NCBI RefSeq assembly: GCF_003287285.1
Contig: NZ_QMIG01000001.1
Span: forward strand, 62,001 to 126,000
DNA length: 64,000 nt
Direction: 5' to 3'
DNA from: Phytoactinopolyspora halophila
GTDB lineage: Bacteria > Actinomycetota > Actinomycetes > Jiangellales > Jiangellaceae
The notes beneath the pieces are model-generated. The model worked only from the letters and a program-made list of their open reading frames with translations, ran no database searches and was not told the origin of the DNA. The translations under genes and the position numbers were made by a program. Positions within the stretch are counted from its first letter, which is position 1, and the number at the start of each line of letters is the position of its first letter. Shown piece after piece: positions 52,701-62,945 of this stretch.

Positions 52701-52755
52701 TCATCGGCAGTTTTCGACCCCTGGGGTCGAAAACTGCCGATGATCAGCTGTGAGA
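52689..52755. terminator. 67-nt perfect palindrome between pepN and the molybdopterin oxidoreductase gene
   Basis: Arm 52689-52721 (33 nt, beginning TCTCACAGCTGATCATCGG and ending TTTTCGACCCC) is exactly complementary to 52723-52755, with a single central base. The hairpin includes the last pepN codons and its TGA. It lies 20 bp from the convergent gene's stop, and so would act as a terminator in both directions. Stem length and perfection are extraordinary. Confidence 0.9.
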
Positions 52756-52775
52756 ATGCGAATGCGGGGTGCGGC

Positions 52776-54410
52776 TCACTCGACCGTGACGGCGATCCGG
52801 TGCCAGCCCGTCGCCCCGTCCGGTGCGGGCGGCGCCTCGTCGCCGGTCTGGGTCTCACCATCGGCGGTGACGGCACGGACTTCCAGCTCGTGCTCGCCCG
52901 CGGTGGCGTCCCACTCGTAGACCCACTGCCGCCACGTGTCGTCGTTGGGCACGCCGCCGAGCCGGGCCGGTATCCACGGCCCGGCATCCACCCGCACCTC
53001 GACGGCTTCGATCCCACGCTGCTGCGCCCACGCACTCCCGGCCACGGCAACCTTTCCCGCACCGACACGCGCGCCATCCTCGGGCACGTCGATCCGCGAC
53101 GACACCTTGATCGGACCGCGTTCGGCCCAGCCCCGGGTGGTCCAGTACGCGTCGAACTGGTCGAACCGGCTCACCTCCAGATCCACCACCCATTTCGTGG
53201 CGCTGACGTACCCGTACAGGCCGGGCACCACCATGCGCACCGGGAATCCATGTTCGACCGGTAGCGGCTCCCCGTTCATGCCCACCGCGAACAACGAGCC
53301 GCGCTCGTCGGTCAGGGCCTCCAACGGCGTGCCGCACGTCCAGCCGTCGTGCGAGGTGGACAGCACGGCGTCCGCGTCCGGCAGGGGCCGCGCCCGGTCC
53401 AGCACATCTGCGATCGGCACGCCGGTCCACAGCGCGTTACCCACCAGGCCACCGCCGATCTCGTTGGAGACGCAGGTCAGAGTGGTCCAGCGATCGACCA
53501 GTCCCATGCCGACCAGATCGTCGTAGCCGAGCTCCAGTTCCTGCTCCACCATCCCGTGGATGCGCAGCCGCCATTCCTCGGGACGGATGGACGGCGCGCT
53601 GAAGGCGGTGTCGATCCGGTAGAAATCCTCGTTGGGTGTGCGCCACGGTTCCGACCCGGAAATACCCAGCTCCGCGTCCGGTGGAGGGTCCGCAGCGGGC
53701 AGGTCGACGTCCACCCCCAGGTCGTCGCGGGCGGATTCCACGCCGATCCGGTCCGCACTCATCCAGCGGCCCGCACCAGCGGCGAGTGCCGCCAGGGCAG
53801 CCGTCGCGCTGGCACCGGTCACGAATGCCCGTCTGGAGGGAGCGCGCACCTGCTGGCGAAACGCGCCCGCGTCACCGGGTCCGGAGTTCCCGGAGCGGCC
53901 GGTGCCGGAACTGTCCGGGCCCGACACACTGGTGTCCGGGCCCGGCGCACCACCCGGCGCCGCCCGCTCCACGAGCCCTGCCAGCCAGGCCAGCGCGGGC
54001 AGGGCAACGACTCCGGCTGCGAGACTGGGCGCCAGGTCCAGGCTCGACGTCTCCCGGCGCGACCAGACGACCAGCAGCGCGACCACGACGAGCACGGCCG
54101 CGACGCCCAGAGCGGCACGCCGGTGGTGCCGAGCGAGCACGCCGATACCCGCCCCGGCCAGCGCCAGGACAACGGCGACGCCGATACCCAGGGCCAGCTT
54201 GTCGGCGGTCCCGAACCACGTGATCGCCAGGTCGGCCAGCCAGGCGGGCACCACGTCGATGAACCACTCGGCCGCCGCAACCACGGGTGATCCTGCCGGC
54301 CGGTCCAGCACGCCGGCGACCAGTTCCGCGGTGCCCAGGCCCAGACCGAGAGCCAGCACTCCCGCCAGGGCGGGTCGCCAATTGGTGGATATCCGGGACG
54401 AGATGGTCAT
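52776..54410 (-). CDS. Membrane-anchored molybdopterin-dependent oxidoreductase (sulfite-oxidase family)
   Basis: 544 residues. Four membrane helices in the first 150 residues, a Gly/Ser/Pro linker (155-182), then RRAFVTGASATAALAAL (a further hydrophobic segment), then the sulfite-oxidase fold molybdopterin domain. Cofactor Cys313 lies in TLTCVSNEIGG, with GVPIADVLDRA, HDGWTCGTPLEAL, GMNGEPLPVEHGFPVRMVVPGLYGYVSATKWV, and a C-terminal Mo-co dimerisation domain (residues about 440-544). The catalytic part is likely outside the membrane. No paired cytochrome gene is visible. Substrate uncertain (sulfite, sulfoxides or other). Confidence 0.92.
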   Translation of the reverse strand: MTISSRISTNWRPALAGVLALGLGLGTAELVAGVLDRPAGSPVVAAAEWFIDVVPAWLADLAITWFGTADKLALGIGVAVVLALAGAGIGVLARHHRRAALGVAAVLVVVALLVVWSRRETSSLDLAPSLAAGVVALPALAWLAGLVERAAPGGAPGPDTSVSGPDSSGTGRSGNSGPGDAGAFRQQVRAPSRRAFVTGASATAALAALAAGAGRWMSADRIGVESARDDLGVDVDLPAADPPPDAELGISGSEPWRTPNEDFYRIDTAFSAPSIRPEEWRLRIHGMVEQELELGYDDLVGMGLVDRWTTLTCVSNEIGGGLVGNALWTGVPIADVLDRARPLPDADAVLSTSHDGWTCGTPLEALTDERGSLFAVGMNGEPLPVEHGFPVRMVVPGLYGYVSATKWVVDLEVSRFDQFDAYWTTRGWAERGPIKVSSRIDVPEDGARVGAGKVAVAGSAWAQQRGIEAVEVRVDAGPWIPARLGGVPNDDTWRQWVYEWDATAGEHELEVRAVTADGETQTGDEAPPAPDGATGWHRIAVTVE

Positions 54411-54638
54411 GCTTCAAGGATGCGCCGAACACCATGCCGAGAACAGGCAGCGGCGGCAGACGTCAGCAAATGTTCAGGATCGCCCGCTCGCCGCCGCTGA
54501 TCATCGACGATATGCGTGGCCACAGCCGACGAAACCCTTCATGATCATGGCAGGGGTGAGTGGGGGCGAGGTTGGCGGCGTGGTGTTCGACACGTTCGGC
54601 CTCCACGAGCCACGAACAGCACGTACCCTCATTGAGCG

Positions 54639-55475
54639 ATGGAAGACACGAACGACGCACCGATCGGGGTCTTCGACAGCGGCGTCGGTGGTCTCACGGT
54701 GGCGCGTGCCGTCCTCGACCAGCTCCCGCACGAGCCGATCCGCTACATCGGCGACACCGCACGCGGTCCCTACGGCCCCCGGCCCATCGCCGAGGTCCGG
54801 GCATACGCACTGGACATCATGGACTGGCTCGTCTCGGACGGCGTCAAGGTCCTGGTGATCGCCTGCAACTCCGCCAGCAGCGCGGTCCTCCGCGATGCGC
54901 GCGAGCGCTACGACGTGCCGGTCGTCGAGGTCATCCAGCCTGCGGTGCGCCGTGCGGTCGCGACGACACGGAACGGGCACGTGGGCGTCATCGGAACATC
55001 GGCAACAGTGCTGTCCCAGGCCTACGAGGACTCCTTCGCAGCAGCGCCACACCTGCGGGTGAGCTCGCAAGCCTGCCCGCGCTTCGTCGACTTCGTCGAG
55101 CGCGGCATCACGCACGGGGCCGACCTCGAGCAGTGCGCGCGGGAGTACCTCGAACCGTTGCTCGCTCGCGGCGTGGACACGCTCATCCTCGGTTGCACGC
55201 ACTATCCGATGCTCGCCGGTGTCATCTCTTACGTGATGGGTGACGCCGTGACGCTGGTCAACAGCGCGGAAGAAACCGCACGGGATGTCTACCGCGTGCT
55301 GGCCGCACACGGTCTCGCCCGCGCCGATACGATGCCGCCACGGCACCAGTTTCGTGCCACGGGAAATGCCGCGCAGTTCATCGAACTGGGACGACGCTTC
55401 CTCGGCCCGGAGATCCGCGGCGTGGAGGAAACCGGAGAGATACCCCGCGTCGGCCCGGAGGTGGTCACGGGATGA
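54639..55475 (+). CDS. murI: Glutamate racemase
   Basis: 278 residues. [15 protein letters not shown] (Asp13), [13 protein letters not shown], first catalytic Cys76 in VIACNSAS and second Cys186 in [11 protein letters not shown]: all diagnostic. It makes D-glutamate for peptidoglycan. First gene of a rightward run with a coupled metallo-beta-lactamase-fold gene (ATGA overlap), a PIG-L gene, rph and rdgB. The 54411-54638 gap holds its promoter but no clear box was found. Confidence 0.97.
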   Translation: MEDTNDAPIGVFDSGVGGLTVARAVLDQLPHEPIRYIGDTARGPYGPRPIAEVRAYALDIMDWLVSDGVKVLVIACNSASSAVLRDARERYDVPVVEVIQPAVRRAVATTRNGHVGVIGTSATVLSQAYEDSFAAAPHLRVSSQACPRFVDFVERGITHGADLEQCAREYLEPLLARGVDTLILGCTHYPMLAGVISYVMGDAVTLVNSAEETARDVYRVLAAHGLARADTMPPRHQFRATGNAAQFIELGRRFLGPEIRGVEETGEIPRVGPEVVTG

Positions 55476-56242
55476 GACTCACCGTCCTCGGATGCTCGGG
55501 GTCGATGCCGGGTCCGACGTCGCCCGCATCGTCGTACCTCGTCGAAGCCGGAACAACCCGCGTCGTGCTCGATCTCGGCAGCGGATCGATGATCAAGCTG
55601 CAAGACAAGATCGGCTTCGAGGCGCTCGACACGCTCGACGCGGTGCTGATCAGCCACCTGCACCCCGACCACTACATCGATCTGTGCGCGTATTACGTGG
55701 CGCTGCGCTACGGGATGGGCCGCGATTACCGCCGGGTACCCGTGTGGGGGCCCGATGGCACCGCCGAACGGCTCGCCCGGGCGTACGGCGAGCGACCCGA
55801 GCCGGATCCGGTGATGTCCGCGGAGTTCGAGTTCCACACGTTGCCCGGCCCTCCCACACCCCGTTTCACCGTCGGGGACATCTCCGTCGAGGTCACTCAC
55901 GTGGTCCATCCGATCACCGCGTATGCATTCCGGCTCGAACACGACGGCCGCTCGATCGTGTACTCCGGAGACACCGGCCCGTGTGCGGCACTCGTCGAGC
56001 TCGCCCGCGGCGCGGATCTGATGCTGTGCGAGGCCGCATTCCAAGATCACCCCAATCCCCCGCCGAACCTGCACCTCACCGGGGAAGAGGCCGGCGAGCA
56101 CGGCGCCCGCGCCGGCGTGGCGCGCATGGTCATTACCCACGTCCCACCATGGGGTGACCCCGAACGGGCCGTCGCCGGCGCACGCGCCACGTTCGACGGC
56201 CCGGTCGTGGCCGCTAGCGTGGGCGCCACCTGGGATATCTAG
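55472..56242 (+). CDS. Metallo-beta-lactamase-fold hydrolase, Rv1339-type (likely cyclic-nucleotide phosphodiesterase)
   Basis: 256 residues. Metal motif [11 protein letters not shown], third His in [13 protein letters not shown], bridging Asp in YSGDTGPC and last His in [12 protein letters not shown] terminus [25 protein letters not shown] is typical of the group next to murI in actinobacteria. The mycobacterial relative Rv1339 has been reported as a cAMP phosphodiesterase, so cAMP turnover is the best guess, by orthology of position and family. Confidence 0.9.
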   Translation: MRLTVLGCSGSMPGPTSPASSYLVEAGTTRVVLDLGSGSMIKLQDKIGFEALDTLDAVLISHLHPDHYIDLCAYYVALRYGMGRDYRRVPVWGPDGTAERLARAYGERPEPDPVMSAEFEFHTLPGPPTPRFTVGDISVEVTHVVHPITAYAFRLEHDGRSIVYSGDTGPCAALVELARGADLMLCEAAFQDHPNPPPNLHLTGEEAGEHGARAGVARMVITHVPPWGDPERAVAGARATFDGPVVAASVGATWDI

Positions 56243-56270
56243 ATCGGAAACGACGAAAGGGACCCGAACC

Positions 56271-57017
56271 GTGACCGACGCGCACGAGCCCGCAGTACAG
56301 CCATTGCAGCACCTGCCCGAAGACTGGGAACGCGGGTTGGCCCTGGTGCCTCATCCAGATGACATCGAGTACGGCGCCGCAGCGGCCGTGGCCCGCTGGA
56401 CCGGACAAGGCAAGACGATCTCCTACGCCCTGGTGAGCAGCGGCGAAGCGGGAATAGACAGCATGCCTCCGGAAATGGCCGGCCCGCTACGCGAAGACGA
56501 GCAGCGCGAGTCGGCCCGGATCGTCGGCGTCGAGCACGTGGAATTTCTGGGCTACCCGGACGGGATGATCGAGTACGGGCTCCCGTTGCGCCGGGACCTG
56601 TCCCGGGTCATCCGCCGGCACCGGCCGGAGATCGTCATCACCGGCAACTTCCGCGAGACGTACGGCGGCGTGTTTCTCAACCAGGCCGACCACATCGCCG
56701 TCGGCCGGGCGGTGCTCGACGCGATACGAGACGCCGGAAACCGGTGGGTGTTTCGGGAGTTGCTCGACGAGGGCCTCGAGCCGTGGAACGGTGTCCGGGC
56801 CCTCTGGGCGGCGGCATCGCCGGAGGCCGGACACGCTGCCGACATCACGGAGACGTTCGACACCGGTGTCGAGTCGTTGCGCGCGCACCGTGCCTACCTC
56901 GCCGGGCTCGGCGAGGACGCACCCGATCCCGGTGAGTTCCTCGAAAGTGCTGCGCGCGCCACCGGGCAGGGTCTGGGCTGCTCACTGGCCACGTCCTTCG
57001 AGGTTTTCACGTTCTAG
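56271..57017 (+). CDS. PIG-L/LmbE-family deacetylase
   Basis: 248 residues from GTG 56271 (AAAGG upstream). Zinc motif reads PHPDD (residues about 24-28) where the family usually has AHPDD; the second motif [20 protein letters not shown] supplies the His. Enzymes of this fold remove N-acetyl groups from GlcNAc conjugates, including mycothiol precursors. It sits between the MBL gene and rph, where M. tuberculosis has no such gene, so it is an insertion in an otherwise conserved order. Substrate unknown. Confidence 0.9.
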   Translation: MTDAHEPAVQPLQHLPEDWERGLALVPHPDDIEYGAAAAVARWTGQGKTISYALVSSGEAGIDSMPPEMAGPLREDEQRESARIVGVEHVEFLGYPDGMIEYGLPLRRDLSRVIRRHRPEIVITGNFRETYGGVFLNQADHIAVGRAVLDAIRDAGNRWVFRELLDEGLEPWNGVRALWAAASPEAGHAADITETFDTGVESLRAHRAYLAGLGEDAPDPGEFLESAARATGQGLGCSLATSFEVFTF

Positions 57018-57069
57018 CACCGGGCGAGCCCGTGAAGGCTCGCGTGACGGGCCGGATAGTCTCGATGTC

Positions 57070-57792
57070 ATGACTCGAATCGATGGCCGCAGCGCCGATG
57101 AGCTCCGCCCGGTAAAATTTGCCCGCGGCTGGCTCGAGCACGCCGAGGGATCGGTGTTGGTCGAGTCCGGCCGGACCCGCGTCCTGTGCGCGGTCTCGGT
57201 CATCGAAGGTGTGCCCCGGTGGCGCAAGGGATCCGGTCTGGGCTGGGTCACCGCCGAGTACGCGATGCTTCCACGCTCCACCAACACCCGCTCCGACCGG
57301 GAGTCCGTAAAGGGCCGGCTCGGCGGTCGCACCCACGAGATCTCCCGGCTGATCGGCCGGTCGCTGCGCGGAATCATCGACATGTCCGTTCTCGGGGAGA
57401 ACACGCTTACCGTTGACTGCGACGTCCTGCAGGCCGACGGCGGCACCCGTACGGCAGCCATCACCGGCGCCTATGTGGCCCTGCACGACGCCGTCACCTG
57501 GCTGGGGACGCGGGGCCTGGCCAGCTCGGAGTCCGTCCTGTCCGACTCGGTGGCCGCCGTCTCGGTCGGCGTCGTCGACGGCGAGCCGATGCTCGACCTG
57601 AAGTACGAGGAAGACGTCACCGCCGAGACGGACATGAACGTGGTGATGACGGGAGGAGGATCGTTCATCGAGGTGCAGGGAACGGCCGAGGGAGCCCCAT
57701 TCAGCCGCAGCGAGCTCGACGAGCTCCTGCTGTATGCCGAGACGGGGTGCGCCCGGCTCACCGAGCTGCAACGTGAGGCACTGGCTTCGTGA
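57070..57792 (+). CDS. rph: Ribonuclease PH
   Basis: 240 residues: [42 protein letters not shown], the [20 protein letters not shown] and [26 protein letters not shown] phosphate- and RNA-binding segments, and [30 protein letters not shown] phosphorolytic 3' exonuclease that trims tRNA precursors. Its stop overlaps the rdgB start (GTGA). Confidence 0.97.
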   Translation: MTRIDGRSADELRPVKFARGWLEHAEGSVLVESGRTRVLCAVSVIEGVPRWRKGSGLGWVTAEYAMLPRSTNTRSDRESVKGRLGGRTHEISRLIGRSLRGIIDMSVLGENTLTVDCDVLQADGGTRTAAITGAYVALHDAVTWLGTRGLASSESVLSDSVAAVSVGVVDGEPMLDLKYEEDVTAETDMNVVMTGGGSFIEVQGTAEGAPFSRSELDELLLYAETGCARLTELQREALAS

Positions 57793-58415
57793 CATCCGCA
57801 TACCGAATCGTGCTGGCGACCCACAACCAGCACAAGGTGCCCGAGATCCGGCGCATCCTGTCCGAAGCGGGAGCCGCCGTCGAACTCGTCAGCCTGGCCG
57901 AGTTTCCCGACGTCGACGACGTGGTGGAGACCGGCCTGACGTTCACCGAGAACGCCCTGCTCAAGGCGCGTGCCGTGGCAGCGGCGACCGGCCTGCCGGC
58001 GCTCGCCGACGACTCCGGGATCAGCGTGGCGGCGCTCAACGGCATGCCCGGCGTCTTTTCGGGCCGATGGTGCGGGCGCCATGGCGACGACGGCGCGAAT
58101 CTCCAGCTGCTCCTCGACCAGATACGCGACGTCCCGGATGCACATCGCCAGGCGGCGTTCGTCTGTGTGGCCGCGCTCGTCACTCCGGACGGGACCGAGA
58201 TCGTCGAAGAGGGACGGGTGCCGGGCACGCTCACCCGCGAACGCCGTGGGGACGGCGGGTTCGGCTACGACCCGATCTTCGTTCCGGACGGCGACACCCG
58301 TACCACCGCCGAGATGAGCGCGGCGGAGAAGGACGCCATCAGCCACCGGGGTCGCGCGTTCCGGGCGATCGCCCGCGAGATTCCGCCACCGTCGCGTGAT
58401 GAGGCGTTTGCGTGA
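57789..58415 (+). CDS. rdgB: XTP/dITP pyrophosphatase (RdgB/HAM1)
   Basis: 208 residues from GTG 57789. [18 protein letters not shown] at the start, [44 protein letters not shown] (metal Asp-Asp-Ser-Gly) in the middle, and [35 protein letters not shown] at the end are diagnostic. It removes deaminated purine nucleotides. The stop abuts the convergent cysM stop with no base between (TGATCA). Confidence 0.97.
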   Translation: MTSAYRIVLATHNQHKVPEIRRILSEAGAAVELVSLAEFPDVDDVVETGLTFTENALLKARAVAAATGLPALADDSGISVAALNGMPGVFSGRWCGRHGDDGANLQLLLDQIRDVPDAHRQAAFVCVAALVTPDGTEIVEEGRVPGTLTRERRGDGGFGYDPIFVPDGDTRTTAEMSAAEKDAISHRGRAFRAIAREIPPPSRDEAFA

Positions 58416-59384
<969 letters not shown>

Positions 59385-59660
59385 TCAGCTACCGCCTGCC
59401 ACGGCGGGCAGCACGGTCACCGCATCGCCATCGCTCAGCGGTGTCTTCAACCCGTCGAGAAAACGGACGTCCTCGTCGTTGAGATAGACGTTGACGAAAC
59501 GGCGCAGCTCGCCGTTCTCGACGAGGCGGTCGCGCAACCCGGAATGGCGCGACTCCAGGTCGTCGATCAGTGCGGACAACGTATCGCCGCTGCCCTCGAC
59601 GGTCTTCGCGCCGCCGGTGTGTTGACGCAGGATCGTGGGAATACGGACCTCGACGGCCAT
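59385..59660 (-). CDS. cysO: CysO sulfur-carrier protein (ThiS/MoaD fold), C terminus Gly-Gly-Ser
   Basis: 91 residues, beta-grasp fold: VEVRIPTILRQHTGGAKTVEGSGDTLSALIDDLESRHSGL and FVNVYLNDEDVRFLDGLKTPLSDGDAVTVLPAVAGGS. The carrier normally ends in an exposed Gly-Gly that is thiocarboxylated; here one Ser follows the pair before the stop. It delivers sulfur to CysM for cysteine synthesis. The Mec protease, encoded upstream, could trim the extra residue or release cysteine. Confidence 0.94.
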   Translation of the reverse strand: MAVEVRIPTILRQHTGGAKTVEGSGDTLSALIDDLESRHSGLRDRLVENGELRRFVNVYLNDEDVRFLDGLKTPLSDGDAVTVLPAVAGGS

Positions 59661-59829
59661 CGATCTTGCTCCCAGTGGTCTCGGTTGACTCTCACGTCAT
59701 CGGCTATACAAGGCAACAGGCGCGACCCGCCCATCATTCCCTACCGGCGAGCGTCGCGTCGACGGGGGCGATGTGCAAGGCCACGTTCCCGTATTCACAG
59801 GTGTACCCACGAGGCACGACCTCTCGCCG

Positions 59830-60249
59830 TCAATCGACGATCTTCACATCCTCCTCGGTAACCTCACCATCAACGATGCGAAAGGACCGCAGCTCGACGT
59901 CGTTCTCGTCGCGCGTGGACACCAGCACGTAGTGCGCGTTCGGCTCGGACGCATACGAAATGTCCGTGCGCGAGGGATACGCTTCGGTGGCGGTGTGCGA
60001 GTGATAGATCACCACGGGTTCCTCGTCGCGATCATCCATCTCCCGGTACAGGCGCAACAGGTCCATGGAGTCGAACTCGTAGAACGTGGGCGAGCGCGCG
60101 GCGTTGAGCATCGGGATGAACCGCTCGGGCCGGTCGGAACCCTCGGGCCCGGCGACGACGCCGCAGGCCTCGTCGGGATGGTCGCGACGGGCATGGGCGA
60201 TGATCGCATCGACGATGTCACGGCGGATGGTCAGCACACCTGCCAGCAT
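59830..60249 (-). CDS. mec: Mec, JAMM-type metalloprotease that releases cysteine from CysO
   Basis: 139 residues from ATG 60249; a GTG four codons later is also possible. The JAMM motif is complete: Glu27, then H83-S-H85 and Asp96 with HSHTATEAYPSRTD spacing. In M. tuberculosis this enzyme cleaves the CysO-cysteine adduct. The 169-bp gap to cysO shows no gene. Confidence 0.94.
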   Translation of the reverse strand: MLAGVLTIRRDIVDAIIAHARRDHPDEACGVVAGPEGSDRPERFIPMLNAARSPTFYEFDSMDLLRLYREMDDRDEEPVVIYHSHTATEAYPSRTDISYASEPNAHYVLVSTRDENDVELRSFRIVDGEVTEEDVKIVD

Positions 60250-60280
60250 ACGAACTCGGGTTCGCGGCTGCGCTCCCCGG

Positions 60281-61222
60281 TCACCGTCCGCCGGCATCCG
60301 TCGGACCGGTGCCGAACCGTTCGAGCTTGTCCGGGTTGGAGACGAGGAACACCGCGCTGATCACGTCTCCAGAGACGGCGAAGGTCAGCACGTGAAATCG
60401 GCCGGGACCGCGAACGACCAGCCCCGGCGAGCCGTTGATTTCCCTCGCTTCGAGGTCGACGTCGCGGTCCGGACCGTAGATACCTGCGAAGAATCGTGCC
60501 ACCTTCTCCACGCCGATCACGGCGTTGCGCGCCGCACTGGCCTTGCCACCGCCGTCGGACCAGGCCACCACGCCGTCGTGCAATACCTTGCGCAGCCCGG
60601 CGAGATCGCCCCTGCGAGCCGCCTGCACGAAGTGCTCGAGCAGCTGCGAATGATCCTGCCGGCTCGGAGCGAACCTGCGCCGATCATCAGCGAGCCGGTC
60701 CCGTGCCCGATGGAACAGCTGGCGGCAATGTGCCGCATCCCGTTCGACGATCTCGGCTATGTCCGCATAGGGCACCTCGAAGGCGGCACGCAGGACGAAG
60801 ACGGCCCGTTCCACCGGGTCGAGCCGTTCCATGAGATACAGCGTGGCGGTTGCGGCCGAGTCGCGCCGTTCCGCCGTCTCCGCCGGGTCGGGCGCCAGCG
60901 TTTCCGTGGTCACCGGCTCGGGCAACCAGGGGCCTACGTACGACTCGTGCCGGCCCCGCGCCCGCAATCGGTCAAGCGCCAGCCGCGTGACGATCCGGGT
61001 GAGGTAGCGGCGCGGTTCGCGCACCTCGGCCGTCGCGACGTCGCGCCAGCGCAGGTACGCATCCTGGAGGACGTCGTCGGCATCGGTGGCGGAACCGAGC
61101 AGCCGGTAGGCCACGCCGAACAGCATCGGCCGGTGCCGCTGCAGCTCGTCGGCTGGCTCATCCCGGGTTCCAGGCGCTGTTCCGGGCACTGCTCGGTTCC
61201 CCTCCCGATGGCGATCCGGCAC
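60281..61222 (-). CDS. ECF41-group extracytoplasmic-function sigma factor (SigJ-like) with SnoaL-type tail
   Basis: 313 residues. Sigma region 2 is PMLFGVAYRLLGSATDADDVLQDAYLRWRD and region 4 is LDPVERAVFVLRAAFEVPYADIAEIVERDAAHCRQLFHRARDRL. A SnoaL_2-like C-terminal extension of about 110 residues follows. All three group-41 hallmarks are present: WLPEP in the linker, DGGGK and NPDKL in the extension. These sigma factors have no anti-sigma; the extension itself controls activity. Downstream (15 bp) of its usual partner, the carboxymuconolactone-decarboxylase-like gene. Confidence 0.95.
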   Translation of the reverse strand: MPDRHREGNRAVPGTAPGTRDEPADELQRHRPMLFGVAYRLLGSATDADDVLQDAYLRWRDVATAEVREPRRYLTRIVTRLALDRLRARGRHESYVGPWLPEPVTTETLAPDPAETAERRDSAATATLYLMERLDPVERAVFVLRAAFEVPYADIAEIVERDAAHCRQLFHRARDRLADDRRRFAPSRQDHSQLLEHFVQAARRGDLAGLRKVLHDGVVAWSDGGGKASAARNAVIGVEKVARFFAGIYGPDRDVDLEAREINGSPGLVVRGPGRFHVLTFAVSGDVISAVFLVSNPDKLERFGTGPTDAGGR

Positions 61223-61237
61223 TGAACGTCTGTCGTG

Positions 61238-61675
61238 TTACTCCGGAAGGGCCTTTCTCGTCGGTATCGCGATGCGATTCCACAGGTTGATGGTGCCAAT
61301 GGCGATGACAAGGGCAGCCAACTGCTGCTCCGACCAGACGGCGGCCGCGCGATCCCACACGTCGTCCGGTACGCCATCGTTGCCCAGCCGGGTAATCGCG
61401 TCGGTCAACGCCAGCGCCGCACGCTCCTCCTCGGAGAAGAACGGAGCCTCTTGCCAGGCCGCGACGGCGAACAGCCGGCGGCTGTCCTCTCCCGCTTTCA
61501 ACGCGTCCTGGCTGTGCATGTCGACACAGAAGGAGCATTCGTTGATCATCGACGCCCGCAACTTCACCAGTTCCAGCAACTGGTGATCGACGTTGGCTTG
61601 CACGTACTGCTCCACGGCGTACACGGCGCGATACCCGTCGGGCGCGGCCGTCGCCATGTCGATGCGCTGTGTCAT
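61238..61675 (-). CDS. Carboxymuconolactone decarboxylase/AhpD-like protein, ECF41 partner
   Basis: 145 residues. The AhpD-type redox motif CSFCVDMH (E-C-x-x-C-x-x-x-H) is intact (INECSFCVDMHSQDAL), followed by DAITRLGNDGVPDDVWDRAAAVWSEQQLAALVIAIGTINLWNR. Likely a peroxidase or thiol-disulphide protein. Genes of this kind are the conserved targets of ECF41 sigma factors. On the minus strand TTGTCACG (61739-61746) resembles the ECF41 -35 box, but the -10 spacing is not convincing. Confidence 0.92.
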   Translation of the reverse strand: MTQRIDMATAAPDGYRAVYAVEQYVQANVDHQLLELVKLRASMINECSFCVDMHSQDALKAGEDSRRLFAVAAWQEAPFFSEEERAALALTDAITRLGNDGVPDDVWDRAAAVWSEQQLAALVIAIGTINLWNRIAIPTRKALPE

Positions 61676-61812
61676 CGGGGTGCCTTTCGGTTCGGGCTAC
61701 TGATGGACTACCCGTACGACCACGTGAGCGTGCGCCAGCGTGACAACCGTCAAGGTGATCTATCTCATAGCCTGCCGCTCGTGGCGCCCCGTGCGCCCGG
61801 ATCACGCATGTC

Positions 61813-62868
61813 TCATCCCCCGGGCCCCGTCCCGGTGACGAGCCGCGCGAAGCGCTCCGCGCTGACGTTGCCACCCGACACGATCACGCCAACGCGCGCA
61901 TCACGCGCACCGATCAGACCGTTCAACAAGGCAGCCACGCCGACAGCACCGCTCGGCTCCACCACGAGCTTCGTCCGCTCGAACAGCCACCGCATCGCCT
62001 CGACGATCTGCTCGTCGCCGACCAGCAGGATCTCGTCGACGAGCTGCCGCATGATCTCGAACGGCAACGCGCCCGGCCGATCCACAGCCAGGCCGTCGGC
62101 CACCGTACGCGGCACCTCACCGGACACCCGGACACCAGATTCCAGCGACCGCTTGGTGTCGTCGCCCGTTTCCGGCTCGATACCGACGAGGCGAACTCCC
62201 GGCAGGCGCTGGCGCACCGCCAGCGCCGATCCGGCCAGCAAGCCACCACCACTCACCGGAACGAGCAGGACGTCGAGCTCGCCGACCTCGTCGACAAGCT
62301 CCCGCGCGGCAGTACCCTGCCCGGCAATGATGTGCGGATGATCGAACGGTGGCAGCACGGTCGCTCCCGATTGGCGGGCGAGCTCATCGGCCAGCGCGGC
62401 GCGATCGTCCTCGTAGCGGTCGAAGCGCACGATCCTCGCGCCATAGCCCTCGACGGCTGCCGCCTTGCTGGCCGGAGCATCGAGTGGCATCAAGATCGTT
62501 TCCTGGATGCCCAAAACCCGGGCGGCCAGCGCCACCGCCTGCGCATGGTTGCCCGACGAGTACGCCACCACGCCCCTGGCCCGCTGCTCTGGCGACAATC
62601 GCACCAGCGCGTTGAACGCGCCACGAGCCTTGAACGCGCCGGCACGCTGGAAGTTTTCACATTTGAGAAAGACCGAGTTGCCGCAGATCTCGTCCAAGGT
62701 GGATGCCGACATGACCGGCGTGCGATGCACGTACGGTTCGATGCGGCGGGCCGCCTCGTCGACATCTGCCCCGGTTACCGAACCGTGCCCGGCGAGGGCC
62801 TCGGATGCGGAAACGGCATCGCGATCGCCTGTATGGCTACCCGTCTGGCCGTCAAGGAATCCACTCAC
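61813..62868 (-). CDS. Threonine/serine dehydratase (PLP fold type II)
   Basis: 351 residues; the first 30 are unlike the family, and a GTG at about residue 31 (VTGADVDEAARRIEPYVHRTPVMSAST) may be the real start. PLP Lys80 is in RAGAFKARGA, with SSGNHAQAVALAA, the PVSGGGLLAGSALA phosphate loop and VEPSGAVGVAAL. No ACT regulatory domain, so it is a catabolic-type enzyme (deamination of Thr or Ser) or a racemase-like relative. Alone on the minus strand. Confidence 0.92.
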   Translation of the reverse strand: MSGFLDGQTGSHTGDRDAVSASEALAGHGSVTGADVDEAARRIEPYVHRTPVMSASTLDEICGNSVFLKCENFQRAGAFKARGAFNALVRLSPEQRARGVVAYSSGNHAQAVALAARVLGIQETILMPLDAPASKAAAVEGYGARIVRFDRYEDDRAALADELARQSGATVLPPFDHPHIIAGQGTAARELVDEVGELDVLLVPVSGGGLLAGSALAVRQRLPGVRLVGIEPETGDDTKRSLESGVRVSGEVPRTVADGLAVDRPGALPFEIMRQLVDEILLVGDEQIVEAMRWLFERTKLVVEPSGAVGVAALLNGLIGARDARVGVIVSGGNVSAERFARLVTGTGPGG

Positions 62869-62945
62869 GGTCTCAACCTATCCGACCCGTGCGGCACACC
62901 CCGTTGACCCTGGGCGCCGAGCACGTCGGCACTGGCAGGCCCGCC

